NCBI RefSeq assembly: GCF_029813785.1
Contig: NZ_JARVKY010000016.1
Span: 62,001 to 126,000 of the forward strand
Source of the DNA: Streptomyces sp. DH41
GTDB lineage: Bacteria > Actinomycetota > Actinomycetes > Streptomycetales > Streptomycetaceae
Reading direction: 5' to 3'
DNA: 64,000 nucleotides
The position numbers and the translations under genes were made by a program. This document shows, one piece after another, positions 56,695 to 64,000 of this stretch (the first letter of the stretch is position 1; each line of letters opens with the position of its first letter). The notes beneath the pieces are model-generated. The model was not told the DNA's origin, made no database searches, and saw nothing but the letters and a program-made list of their open reading frames with translations.

Positions 56695-59541
56695 GTGTCG
56701 GACCGCTTGCACGAAACGCAGACCCGTCGCGCGGACACCGCCGCGCCGTCCCGGCCCCGCCCGCGGCAACCGCGACCGGCCTTGGCCTCCTTGCAGGCCA
56801 AGGCGGGGAACAAGGCCGTCGCCGCGGCGATCCAGCGAGCGGCGGTCACCCAGGAGGCCGAGGCCGTGGGCCAGTCCCGGGCGAGCTCTTCGGGGACGCG
56901 GAGTGTGGTGGCCGCCGGCACTGAGCGGCCGGGTTCCGTCGTCGGCTCCGTGAGTCCGGTCGCTCCGGCGTCGGGGGCCGGGCAGGCACCGCAGGAGCGT
57001 CAGGGGGACGACGCCGAGGCTCGGAAGCAGAAGGCCGAGGCCGAGGCCAAGGAGCTGAAGGCGCTGAAGGGCCGGACGGCGAGCGCGGCTCAGGAGCGGG
57101 TGAACGCCGAGGCTCTGACGCAGGGCAGGACCGAGGCGATGACTGACGCGCGGAGCCGGGTGGCTGGGGCCGAGCACAAGGCGAAGGAGTGGGCGGGTAC
57201 GGCCGCGGCGGCGGAGCGGCAGCGGGCGGAGGCCGCGGGCGAGGTGGAAACGCGGACGGAGGAGGTCGAGAAGGCGGAGGAGAGGCGGAAGACGGCCGAG
57301 GGTGATGTGCGGACGCGGGCCGGCGAGGAGGCCGCGGCGAAGGAGCAGGTGACCGAGGCGGCGCAGGCGTTGAAGGACGCCGAGGCCGAACTGGGGACGC
57401 TCACGCGCAAGGCCGAGGCCGCGGCGAAGGCGTTGAAGGACGCCGAGGTCGAACTGGAGGCGCTCACGCGGAAGTTCGAGGCCGCGGCGAAGGCGTTGAA
57501 GGACGCCGAGGCCGAACTGGAGACGCTCACGCGCAAGGCCGATGCCGCGGCGAAGGCGTTGGAGGACGCCGAGGCCGAGGTGGAGAAGCGGGCGGCTGCC
57601 GAGGGCGAGGCGGAGGAGCAGGCGGAGCAGGCTGTGGCCGCCGCGCGGGACGAGGCGCAGAAGTGGGCCAAGGCGCTGGCGAAGGCGAAGGAGCAGATGG
57701 GTGGGTTCGAGAAGGCGGCGAAGGAGGGAGAGGAGAAGGTAGGCCCCGCGAACGAGAAGCAGGCGGATGCCGCCGCCGCCGTGCAGAAGTGGGCCAAGCC
57801 CGTGAACGACGCGCAGGAGGCGGTGGCCGCTGCCCAGGTTCTCGTGGAGGAGAAGGAGAGCGAGTGCGAGACCGCGGCGCGGGCGCGGGTGGCCGCGGAG
57901 ACCGCGCTGGGGGATCGGGAGAAGGACGAGGAAACGGCGCAGGAGCAGCTGAGTAGGGCTGTGACCGAGCAGAAGACGTACGCGGCGGCCAAGGCCGAGG
58001 CTCAGGAGGAGATGAGGAAGGCTCACGCTGCCGCGGGCGTCCACAGACAGGCGGAGAACGAGGCGCGAACAGAGGCGGCGGCCGCGGCGCGGGAGCAGCT
58101 GCGGGCGAGGAAGGCCGAGGCCGCGGCACGAGAGGCTGTGGCCGCGAAGGAGAAGGCGGCGAAAGACGCGGCGGGGGCACAGCAGCCGGAAAAGCCGCGT
58201 TTCCTGGAGAAGGCCAAGGCGAAGACCAAGAGCGCCTTCGGTCTCACCAATGCGAAAAAGAGGCTCGATCCGAGCGACACGGCCATCCTTCGCGTCACCG
58301 CACCCTCAGGAGTGGCAGCTCAAGCACATGCGAAGGACTCGAACACCGACATGGCGTTCGGTAGCGCGCCACAGCTGCAGGTCGAGTCCGGGTCCAACGT
58401 CGTCGTCTCCGTCCTGGGGGCATACAACGACGGGCGCGGCTACCTCTCCGCGCGGAAGGCCAAGGACGCGAAGGGAGCCGAGGCCCACCAGGCGGACAAG
58501 GACAAGAAGGGAAAGCCCGCCGGCTTCGTTACGAACGCCCTCATGACCGTCAGCGACGGGCTGAAAGTGGGCAACGCCGCGATGAAGAACAAGGGCGTCG
58601 CGGAGGGGGTGGCGGGTCTCGGAGAGGGAACCGGCGTTCTCACCGGAGTGTTCTCCGTAGGTATCGGTGCTCGTGAGGGCCGAGTCATCCACCGTACCAA
58701 GCACAAGCGCCGTAATCTCAAGGAGCATTCTCTGCGGGATGTGGAAGCGGTTCGGAACCGAACGCTTCAGACGGTGCTGGACCGTTTGGACGAGGTGAGT
58801 GCGGAGCTGGCCGGGAAAACGGCCGGGCTGTCGGGCGGCCCCCAGGCCGGCCCGACCGCGGAACAGCTGAAATCCCTTGGCGAGTCCCAGGCGGAGGCGG
58901 ACAGCCTGAGGAAGGAGCTGATGGAGCATCTCGCCAGCGGACAGCAGTACGCGATAAAGAAGCAGGACAGGAAGATCGTGAAGCGTGCGGTCAACCTGGG
59001 TGGCAACGTGGTTCGTACCGCAGGTGGCATCCTGGGGGTCATAGCCCTCGCGGGGACACTCGCCACTCCGGCCGCACCTGCCGTGGGCGGCGTGGCGGCA
59101 GCCACTCTGGGTGGCCTTGCCGCCTACAAGGGAGGCAAGGCCGGCTACAAGCGCGCCACCGAGGTGCGGCATCCTGCCAAGTGGGCCCGAACCACGCTGG
59201 CTCAGGGGGAGACCGAATTCACCGAGCAGACCGCGGAGAATGAGAAGAAGGGCAGCAAGCGGAGCGCGACGGCGGAATTCCTCAAGGTGACGAAGTCCGT
59301 CGGGCAGGGAGAGCGTCAGCTCACGGCGCAGGAAATCTACGCGCTCGCGGCCGGGCCGGCCGTCCCCGTGGGCAAGAGCGTACCCGCGGATGTTCGTGCC
59401 AAGGCCCGTGAGTTGCTCATAGACCTCAACTGCACCTGGGAGAGGCGCAAGGAGACGAAGGAGGAGTGGGAGGCCTCGCTCAACGACCCCGATCAGCAGG
59501 AGGGCTGGGAGAAGTACATAGCCAAGCAACTGGCCTCCTGA
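56695..59541 (+). CDS. coiled-coil protein with hydrophobic hairpin, candidate CIS cargo
   Basis: A 948-residue protein. An N-terminal motif LASLQAKAGNKAVAAAIQRA (residues 31-50) resembles the LQRxxGNxAVxxxxQR motif of DUF4157 and other eCIS-linked proteins. A very long Ala/Glu/Lys coiled coil (about 95-500) includes three and a half 21-residue repeats. A C-terminal domain (about 520-948) contains DAEAVRNRT-like helices and a hydrophobic hairpin (GGILGVIALAGTLATPAAPAVGGVAAATLGGLAAYKGG). GTG 56695, six bases after AGGAGGGG, is chosen over GTG 56665. It is divergent from the sheath. Cargo, or a tape-measure-related effector, is inference. Confidence 0.65.
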   Translation: MSDRLHETQTRRADTAAPSRPRPRQPRPALASLQAKAGNKAVAAAIQRAAVTQEAEAVGQSRASSSGTRSVVAAGTERPGSVVGSVSPVAPASGAGQAPQERQGDDAEARKQKAEAEAKELKALKGRTASAAQERVNAEALTQGRTEAMTDARSRVAGAEHKAKEWAGTAAAAERQRAEAAGEVETRTEEVEKAEERRKTAEGDVRTRAGEEAAAKEQVTEAAQALKDAEAELGTLTRKAEAAAKALKDAEVELEALTRKFEAAAKALKDAEAELETLTRKADAAAKALEDAEAEVEKRAAAEGEAEEQAEQAVAAARDEAQKWAKALAKAKEQMGGFEKAAKEGEEKVGPANEKQADAAAAVQKWAKPVNDAQEAVAAAQVLVEEKESECETAARARVAAETALGDREKDEETAQEQLSRAVTEQKTYAAAKAEAQEEMRKAHAAAGVHRQAENEARTEAAAAAREQLRARKAEAAAREAVAAKEKAAKDAAGAQQPEKPRFLEKAKAKTKSAFGLTNAKKRLDPSDTAILRVTAPSGVAAQAHAKDSNTDMAFGSAPQLQVESGSNVVVSVLGAYNDGRGYLSARKAKDAKGAEAHQADKDKKGKPAGFVTNALMTVSDGLKVGNAAMKNKGVAEGVAGLGEGTGVLTGVFSVGIGAREGRVIHRTKHKRRNLKEHSLRDVEAVRNRTLQTVLDRLDEVSAELAGKTAGLSGGPQAGPTAEQLKSLGESQAEADSLRKELMEHLASGQQYAIKKQDRKIVKRAVNLGGNVVRTAGGILGVIALAGTLATPAAPAVGGVAAATLGGLAAYKGGKAGYKRATEVRHPAKWARTTLAQGETEFTEQTAENEKKGSKRSATAEFLKVTKSVGQGERQLTAQEIYALAAGPAVPVGKSVPADVRAKARELLIDLNCTWERRKETKEEWEASLNDPDQQEGWEKYIAKQLAS
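57361..57612 (+). repeat. 63-base tandem repeat in the coiled coil
   Basis: Units of 63 bases (57361, 57424, 57487, and a partial one at 57550) encode 21 residues each, three heptads of the form AKALKDAEAELETLTRKAEAA. Copies differ by few bases, which points to recent expansion or homogenisation. Confidence 0.85.
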
Positions 59542-59669
59542 ATGCCACCCACCGTGCCGGGCCCCGTCGTCCGGCGGTGACGCTGCCCCCGGCGTTGCCC
59601 GCGCGGGCCTGCCGGTGGCCGGGGCGGTCCGGTAAGGCTGGTGGCCGGACATCCGGTGTCGAAGGGAGC

Positions 59670-60344
59670 ATGGTGCGCGCTCACGAGGAAGCCGCCGATC
59701 AGAAGGCCGTGAGAGGCGGTCAGGCTCCGCGCCGGGCCGTGACCGCGCCCGTCGGCGTGCGAGGCGGGCCGATGACCCCCGCGACGGCCCTTGCGCTCCA
59801 GCGCTCCGTCGGCAACCGGGCGGTCGCCCGCATGGTCGACCAGGGCCAGGACCAGCACGTGCACGGTGCCGGCTGCGGGCACGGCGGGGTCGAGGACAGC
59901 AGCCCCGAGGGCCAGCGCCAGCTCCTGGACGCGGCCATGGCCACGCCGAGCCGCCCGCTGGCCGGGTCGGTGCGCTCCGAGGCCGAGTCGTTCTACCAGA
60001 ACGACCTCTCGCCCACCCGTATCCACGACAGCCCGACGGCCCAGCGCGCCACCGTGGCGCTGGGCGCCCAGGCCATGACGGTCGGCACCCATGTCTTCCT
60101 CGGGCCGCAGGCGTCCGGCCGGAAGGACCTCCTCGGCCACGAGCTGGGCCACGTCGACAAGAACCTCCGAGGCAACCGGGAGACCGGCAACAACAACGGC
60201 GCCGGAGTCACCGTGACCGACCCCGGCCAGGACTCCGAGCGGACGGCGGCGGCCGACGGCGCGGCCTTCGCGGCGGGGGTGCGGACCGCACCGTCCGTCG
60301 TCGCCCAGCGAGCGGCCACGGAACACGCGGACGACGTGGAGTAG
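59670..60344 (+). CDS. DUF4157 HExxH protein associated with CIS
   Basis: A 224-residue protein. An N-terminal motif ALALQRSVGNRAVARMVDQ (near 40-58) is followed by a His/Cys/Gly stretch (HVHGAGCGHGG), then the DUF4157 core: FYQNDLSPTRIHDSPTAQRATVALGAQAMTVGTHVFLGPQASGRKDLLGHELGHVDKNL, with the zinc-protease signature HELGH intact. DUF4157 proteins are strongly associated with extracellular contractile systems and often carry toxins; here no toxin domain is fused. A second QR motif (VVAQRAATE) is near the end. GAAGGGAG precedes the ATG. Candidate cargo or cargo-processing protease. Confidence 0.8.
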   Translation: MVRAHEEAADQKAVRGGQAPRRAVTAPVGVRGGPMTPATALALQRSVGNRAVARMVDQGQDQHVHGAGCGHGGVEDSSPEGQRQLLDAAMATPSRPLAGSVRSEAESFYQNDLSPTRIHDSPTAQRATVALGAQAMTVGTHVFLGPQASGRKDLLGHELGHVDKNLRGNRETGNNNGAGVTVTDPGQDSERTAAADGAAFAAGVRTAPSVVAQRAATEHADDVE

Positions 60345-60400
60345 CCCCGACCGCCACCCGAACGGCCTCTTCGGGCAACACGGTGTGCCCTATCGGCTCC

Positions 60401-60428
60401 TGACGGCACATCAGTGCGTCCGTAACCT
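60401..60428 (+). promoter_or_regulatory. promoter of lectin-membrane gene 1
   Basis: TGACGG (60401-60406), 16 bases, then TAACCT (60423-60428), which ends six bases before GTG 60435, giving a leaderless transcript. The same arrangement precedes the paralogue at 61988. Confidence 0.65.
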
Positions 60429-60434
60429 CGCCAG

Positions 60435-61892
60435 GTGACACTTTGGACCTCCCTGGAGCCCGCGTCCGCCACCGTCGACCCCGGCAGCAGCACCTGTGTG
60501 CGCCTGAGGGTGCGTAATACCGGTGATGTCGTTGATGAGTACCGGTTCGAGCCGGTGGGGGATGTGGCCCCGTGGACGGTGGTGGAGCCGCAGACTCTGC
60601 GGTTGTATCCGGGGACTACGGGGACGGTGGAGCTGACGTTCGCTCCGCCTCGGACGCCGGATGCGGTGGCGGGTCCGAATCCGTATGCGGTGCGGATCAC
60701 GCCGACGGAGCATCCGGACGCGGTGACGGTGCCGGAGGGGAATCTGACGGTCACGCCGTTCACGGAGGTGCGGGCGGAGCTGGTGCCGCCGACGGTGAAG
60801 GGCCGGTTCCGGGGGCGTCCGAAGCTGGCGGTGGACAACCTCGGTAATACGAAGGTGACGGCGTCGGTCGCCGGGAGTGATACCGGGGATCATCTGTCGT
60901 ACGAGATCCGTCCGGGGAACGTGCAGATCGAGCCGGGTCGTGCGGCGTTCGTGGAGACGACGCTGAAGCCGCGGCAGATCATCTGGTTCGGGTCGAAGGA
61001 GGAGCGGCCGTACACGTTGGCGGTGCGCCGGTCCGGGGTCGATCCGACCGAGGTGGAGGGTACGTACGTCCAGCGGGGTTTCCTGCCGCGCTGGCTGGCG
61101 ACGTTCCTGGGGATCGCTCTCGCGTTGACCGTGGCGTTCGTGATGATCTGGATCGCCTACAAGCCGCAGGTCCGCACCAGCGCCACCGAACAGCTGGAGC
61201 AGACGGGCATCGAGCTCGCCCCCAGCCCCAGCGCCGACGGGCAGAAGCTGCCGAGTGGCGGTGAGTCGGCGCCCGTCGAGCAGCCCCAGCCGGAGCAGAC
61301 CTCCGAGGAACCCAAGAACGACGGTGGTGGCGGCGACGGCGATGGCGGTGGCGGCGACGGTGGCGGCGAGAAGCAGCCCGAGAAGCCGGCCAAGAAGGAG
61401 CCGTCCGTGGTCCCCGCCAACAACGTCCTGCTGCGCAACACCGTCACGAAGATGTGCGCCGAACTCCCCGGACGTGAGGGCGGAGAGATCAACGGCCCTG
61501 TCCAGCAGTCCGCCTGTCGTGAGGGAGTCGCCGACAACCAGGTCTGGAACCTGGAGGTGAAGTACCCGAAGGCGGGCCCCGGCGGGACGGCGCTCTTCCA
61601 GATCCGGAACATCAAGGACCAGCTCTGCATGGACCTGCCGGAGTACGGAGCCCAGCCCACCAAGACGCCGATCACCGAGTTCACCTGCACGGGCACCCAG
61701 GCCGACAACCAGCTCTGGTGGGTCGACAAGCAGAAGAGCGGCCACTACTGGATCCGCAACTTCGCCAGCAACAACAAGTGCCTCAACGTGGAGGGCTGGA
61801 GCGACGGCGGCGAGTTCGCCAAGCTCACCCTCTTCGACTGCCTGGACGGCGATGACCAGGAGTGGGAGATCCTCACTTCGCTGAAGGACTGA
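60435..61892 (+). CDS. membrane protein with cytoplasmic Ig-like and outer ricin-type lectin domain, copy 1
   Basis: A 485-residue protein. Residues 1-215 form two Ig-like beta domains (SATVDPGSSTCVRLRVRNTGDVVDEYRF; PKLAVDNLGNTKVTASVAGSDTGDHLSYEIRPG) with no signal peptide. A transmembrane helix follows (about 219-243: WLATFLGIALALTVAFVMIW), then a Gly-rich linker, then a C-terminal beta-trefoil (334-483) with three QxW-type repeats (DNQVWNL, DNQLWWV, DDQEWEI). Topology is probably cytoplasmic N-terminus and extracytoplasmic lectin. Position within the CIS locus suggests linking the particle to membrane and wall. Residues 21-264 are encoded by DNA identical to the next gene. Confidence 0.75.
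   Translation: MTLWTSLEPASATVDPGSSTCVRLRVRNTGDVVDEYRFEPVGDVAPWTVVEPQTLRLYPGTTGTVELTFAPPRTPDAVAGPNPYAVRITPTEHPDAVTVPEGNLTVTPFTEVRAELVPPTVKGRFRGRPKLAVDNLGNTKVTASVAGSDTGDHLSYEIRPGNVQIEPGRAAFVETTLKPRQIIWFGSKEERPYTLAVRRSGVDPTEVEGTYVQRGFLPRWLATFLGIALALTVAFVMIWIAYKPQVRTSATEQLEQTGIELAPSPSADGQKLPSGGESAPVEQPQPEQTSEEPKNDGGGGDGDGGGGDGGGEKQPEKPAKKEPSVVPANNVLLRNTVTKMCAELPGREGGEINGPVQQSACREGVADNQVWNLEVKYPKAGPGGTALFQIRNIKDQLCMDLPEYGAQPTKTPITEFTCTGTQADNQLWWVDKQKSGHYWIRNFASNNKCLNVEGWSDGGEFAKLTLFDCLDGDDQEWEILTSLKD
60495..61229 (+). repeat. 735-base identical block, copy 1
   Basis: Positions 60495-61229 are identical to 62048-62782 (constant offset 1553) by line-by-line reading. The first 60 bases of the two genes and their 3' halves have diverged normally. 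The block uses more T-ending codons (GGT, GAT, GTT, AAT) than its flanks. Confidence 0.85.
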
Positions 61893-61953
61893 CGACACGC
61901 TCCGGCTCACCGAGCGGGGTCGCCGGGGCAACAGGTTGTGCCCCAGCGGCTCC

Positions 61954-61981
61954 TGACCGGACATCGGTCATTGCGTAGCGT
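61954..61981 (+). promoter_or_regulatory. promoter of lectin-membrane gene 2
   Basis: TGACCG (61954-61959), 16 bases, TAGCGT (61976-61981), then six bases to GTG 61988. It matches the promoter of copy 1, including a shared upstream GGGCAACA...GGCTCCTGAC segment. Confidence 0.65.
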
Positions 61982-61987
61982 CGGGGC

Positions 61988-63451
61988 GTGAGCCTATGGA
62001 CTTCGCTGGAGCCCGCGTCCGCGACTGTGGACCCCGGCAGTAGTACGTGTGTGCGCCTGAGGGTGCGTAATACCGGTGATGTCGTTGATGAGTACCGGTT
62101 CGAGCCGGTGGGGGATGTGGCCCCGTGGACGGTGGTGGAGCCGCAGACTCTGCGGTTGTATCCGGGGACTACGGGGACGGTGGAGCTGACGTTCGCTCCG
62201 CCTCGGACGCCGGATGCGGTGGCGGGTCCGAATCCGTATGCGGTGCGGATCACGCCGACGGAGCATCCGGACGCGGTGACGGTGCCGGAGGGGAATCTGA
62301 CGGTCACGCCGTTCACGGAGGTGCGGGCGGAGCTGGTGCCGCCGACGGTGAAGGGCCGGTTCCGGGGGCGTCCGAAGCTGGCGGTGGACAACCTCGGTAA
62401 TACGAAGGTGACGGCGTCGGTCGCCGGGAGTGATACCGGGGATCATCTGTCGTACGAGATCCGTCCGGGGAACGTGCAGATCGAGCCGGGTCGTGCGGCG
62501 TTCGTGGAGACGACGCTGAAGCCGCGGCAGATCATCTGGTTCGGGTCGAAGGAGGAGCGGCCGTACACGTTGGCGGTGCGCCGGTCCGGGGTCGATCCGA
62601 CCGAGGTGGAGGGTACGTACGTCCAGCGGGGTTTCCTGCCGCGCTGGCTGGCGACGTTCCTGGGGATCGCTCTCGCGTTGACCGTGGCGTTCGTGATGAT
62701 CTGGATCGCCTACAAGCCGCAGGTCCGCACCAGCGCCACCGAACAGCTGGAGCAGACGGGCATCGAGCTCGCCCCCAGCCCCAACGCCAGCGCCGGTGCG
62801 GAGAAGCTGCCCAGCACGGAGGAGCCGGCCCTCGCTCAGCCCCCCGCGCCGCAGCAGACCACCGAGGAACCGAAGAAGGACGGGAACAAGGACAGCGGCG
62901 GCGGCGGTGGCGGTGGCGGCGGCGGTGGCGACAAGCAGACCGAGAAGCCGGCCGAGGAGCCCGACGTCGTACCCGCCAGCAGGGTCCTGCTGCGCAACAC
63001 CACCACCGAGTACTGCGCCGAGCTGCCGGGGCACGAGAAGGGGGAGATCGACGGTCCCGTCTGGCAGTCCGTCTGCGATCCCACCGACGCCGACAACCAG
63101 CTCTGGAACCTGGAGGTGAAGTACCCGAAGGGCGGCCCCGGCGGGGCGGCGCTCTTCCAGATCCGGAACGTGAAGGACCAGCTCTGCATGGACCTTCCCG
63201 GCCTCGGAGCCAACCCCATCAGGACGCCGGTCACCGAGTTCACCTGCGACGGCACGCAGGCCGACAACCAGCTCTGGTGGGTCGACAAGCAGAAGAACGG
63301 CAACTACTGGATCCGCAACTTCGCCAGCAACAACGCGTGCATGGACGTCGCCGGATCAAGCGTCCGCGTCATCAACGCCCAGATGATGATCTACGAGTGC
63401 GCCAACTCCGACGACGCGGAGTGGCAGATCCTCCCGTCGAACCAGGCCTGA
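61988..63451 (+). CDS. membrane protein with cytoplasmic Ig-like and outer ricin-type lectin domain, copy 2
   Basis: A 487-residue tandem paralogue of the preceding gene with the same layout: Ig-like cytoplasmic part, transmembrane helix at about 219-243, linker with a run of Gly, and ricin-type beta-trefoil with DNQLWNL, DNQLWWV and DDAEWQI. Residues 3-264 are identical to copy 1, while the linker and lectin differ moderately, so ligand preference may differ. It is separated from copy 1 by 95 bases carrying its own promoter. A hairpin follows. Confidence 0.75.
   Translation: MSLWTSLEPASATVDPGSSTCVRLRVRNTGDVVDEYRFEPVGDVAPWTVVEPQTLRLYPGTTGTVELTFAPPRTPDAVAGPNPYAVRITPTEHPDAVTVPEGNLTVTPFTEVRAELVPPTVKGRFRGRPKLAVDNLGNTKVTASVAGSDTGDHLSYEIRPGNVQIEPGRAAFVETTLKPRQIIWFGSKEERPYTLAVRRSGVDPTEVEGTYVQRGFLPRWLATFLGIALALTVAFVMIWIAYKPQVRTSATEQLEQTGIELAPSPNASAGAEKLPSTEEPALAQPPAPQQTTEEPKKDGNKDSGGGGGGGGGGGDKQTEKPAEEPDVVPASRVLLRNTTTEYCAELPGHEKGEIDGPVWQSVCDPTDADNQLWNLEVKYPKGGPGGAALFQIRNVKDQLCMDLPGLGANPIRTPVTEFTCDGTQADNQLWWVDKQKNGNYWIRNFASNNACMDVAGSSVRVINAQMMIYECANSDDAEWQILPSNQA
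62048..62782 (+). repeat. 735-base identical block, copy 2
   Basis: Second copy of the block at 60495-61229. Identity at silent sites over 735 bases, with diverged ends, indicates recent gene conversion or unequal exchange. Confidence 0.85.
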
Positions 63452-63462
63452 GCCCCGCGATC

Positions 63463-63487
63463 GCCGGCCCCGCCTCACGGGGCCGGC
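63463..63487. terminator. terminator between lectin gene 2 and the ATPase gene
   Basis: GCCGGCCCCG-CCTCA-CGGGGCCGGC is a perfect 10-base stem between convergent genes. Confidence 0.8.
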
Positions 63488-63559
63488 CCGGGGCGGCCGG
63501 TCACCACTCCCGGCGACGCCGCGGGGCGGTTCCGTCGGCCGGGGAGTGACGGCGGGCGG

Positions 63560-64000
63560 CTACCAGACCGCCTCGCCCGGCACCAGCCGGCCGGCCTTGC
63601 GGTACTCACGGCGGGCGCCCTCCAGGAGGTCGTCCGCCGTCACCTGGCCGCCGCGTCCGGCGGCGAGGTAGGCGGCGGTGACCACCGCGCTGCGGATCGA
63701 ACCGCCGGCCAGCTCGAAGTCCCGGGCCAGTGGAGCCGGATCGATGCCGTCGTCGGACGGCACGTGCGACAGACGGTGCCGCCACAGCGCCAGCCGCTGA
63801 CCGGCGTCCGGGAACGGGAAGTCGACCACCAGGTCCAGGCGCCGGGTGAACGCCTCGTCGATGTTGGCCCGCAGGTTGGTGGTGAGCAGGGCGATGCCGT
63901 CGAAGGACTCCAGGCGCTGGAGCAGGTAGGCGCTCTCCATGTTGGCGTACTTGTCGTGCGCGTCCTTGACCTCGGAGCGCTTGCCGAAGACGGCGTCGGC
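63560..64000 (-). CDS. AAA+ ATPase of the CIS locus, C-terminal part (partial)
   Basis: The last 146 residues of a AAA+ ATPase; the N-terminal part, including Walker A, is beyond the right edge. Visible are the end of Walker B (ADAVFGKRSEVKDAHDKYANMESAYLLQRLE), sensor 1 (GIALLTTNLRANID), the arginine finger region (EAFTRRLDLVVDFPFPD) and the C-terminal lid (GGSIRSAVVTAAYLAA). It matches the Afp15-type ATPase present in every extracellular contractile system, thought to act in assembly. The stop TAG is at 63560-63562. Confidence 0.88.
   Translation of the reverse strand, partial: ADAVFGKRSEVKDAHDKYANMESAYLLQRLESFDGIALLTTNLRANIDEAFTRRLDLVVDFPFPDAGQRLALWRHRLSHVPSDDGIDPAPLARDFELAGGSIRSAVVTAAYLAAGRGGQVTADDLLEGARREYRKAGRLVPGEAVW

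Noticed and set aside
60572..60847. Duplicate 91-codon frame repeated at 62125-62400
   Set aside because: An out-of-frame shadow inside the identical block of the two membrane-lectin genes.

Overview
The window is high-GC actinobacterial DNA with strong third-position GC bias, and its content is that of a Streptomyces chromosome. It carries mycothiol biosynthesis (mshA), CarD, a linked phoU/phoR-phoP locus, the sugar-import ATPase msiK, an xre-hbhA-DUF2516 trio and XRE/DUF5753-DUF397 type remnants. From memory, the order mshA - gpm - DUF4242 nickel protein - phoU/phoRP - carD - ispDF - cysS - rlmB - DoxX - msiK - tRNA-Thr - contractile injection locus matches the central core of S. coelicolor (around SCO4204 to SCO4263). 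I could not run an alignment.

Layout. Positions 1-9.8 kb: an asparaginase end, an Eis-like acetyltransferase, two paralogous GntR regulators with matching upstream operators, a HAD phosphatase coupled to the second regulator, a kinase-like phosphotransferase, an imine-reductase-type oxidoreductase with a divergent HxlR regulator, and the xre-hbhA-DUF2516 trio. Positions 9.9-19.8 kb: a SpoIIE-type phosphatase, an NlpC/P60 endopeptidase, a methyltransferase, mshA, YbjN, AraC/DUF2000, an MFS exporter and gpmA. Positions 19.8-24.3 kb are an accessory stretch. It starts at the 3' end of gpmA, contains an orphan nuclease-like gene and a HAD gene, and passes a second diverged copy of the gpmA tail plus terminator. 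After that come an orphan family gene, DinB, a lone tRNA-Trp candidate and a Rob-like regulator. Positions 24.5-41.5 kb are mostly housekeeping: metal-protein genes, phosphate regulation, isoprenoid MEP enzymes, cysS, rlmB, DoxX, an NDP-sugar nucleotidyltransferase, msiK and tRNA-Thr. A small decayed island lies at 37.1-38.5 kb.

Positions 41.6-64 kb hold a phage-tail-like contractile injection system (CIS), of the kind known in Streptomyces as a cytoplasmic system linked to cell death and development. The minus-strand operon runs from the sheath at 56377 down to 41586: sheath, inner tube, two small assembly-type proteins, a 1393-residue Pro/Ala-rich protein with about 23 xQR motifs, second tube, LysM hub, VgrG/spike, a 35-codon coupled micro-gene, gp25, baseplate J-like wedge, tail protein I, and a membrane protein with a glycan-binding-like outer domain. 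On the plus strand, divergent from the sheath, lie a 948-residue coiled-coil protein and a DUF4157 HExxH protein (both candidate cargo). They are followed by two tandem membrane/ricin-lectin proteins whose first halves are identical at DNA level. The start of an AAA+ ATPase gene lies beyond the right edge.

How it fits together: most CIS genes overlap by 1-4 bases, indicating strict translational coupling. Cargo candidates and membrane/lectin proteins have their own promoters. Across the window many genes look leaderless, with a TAnnnT box ending 6-7 bases before the start codon.
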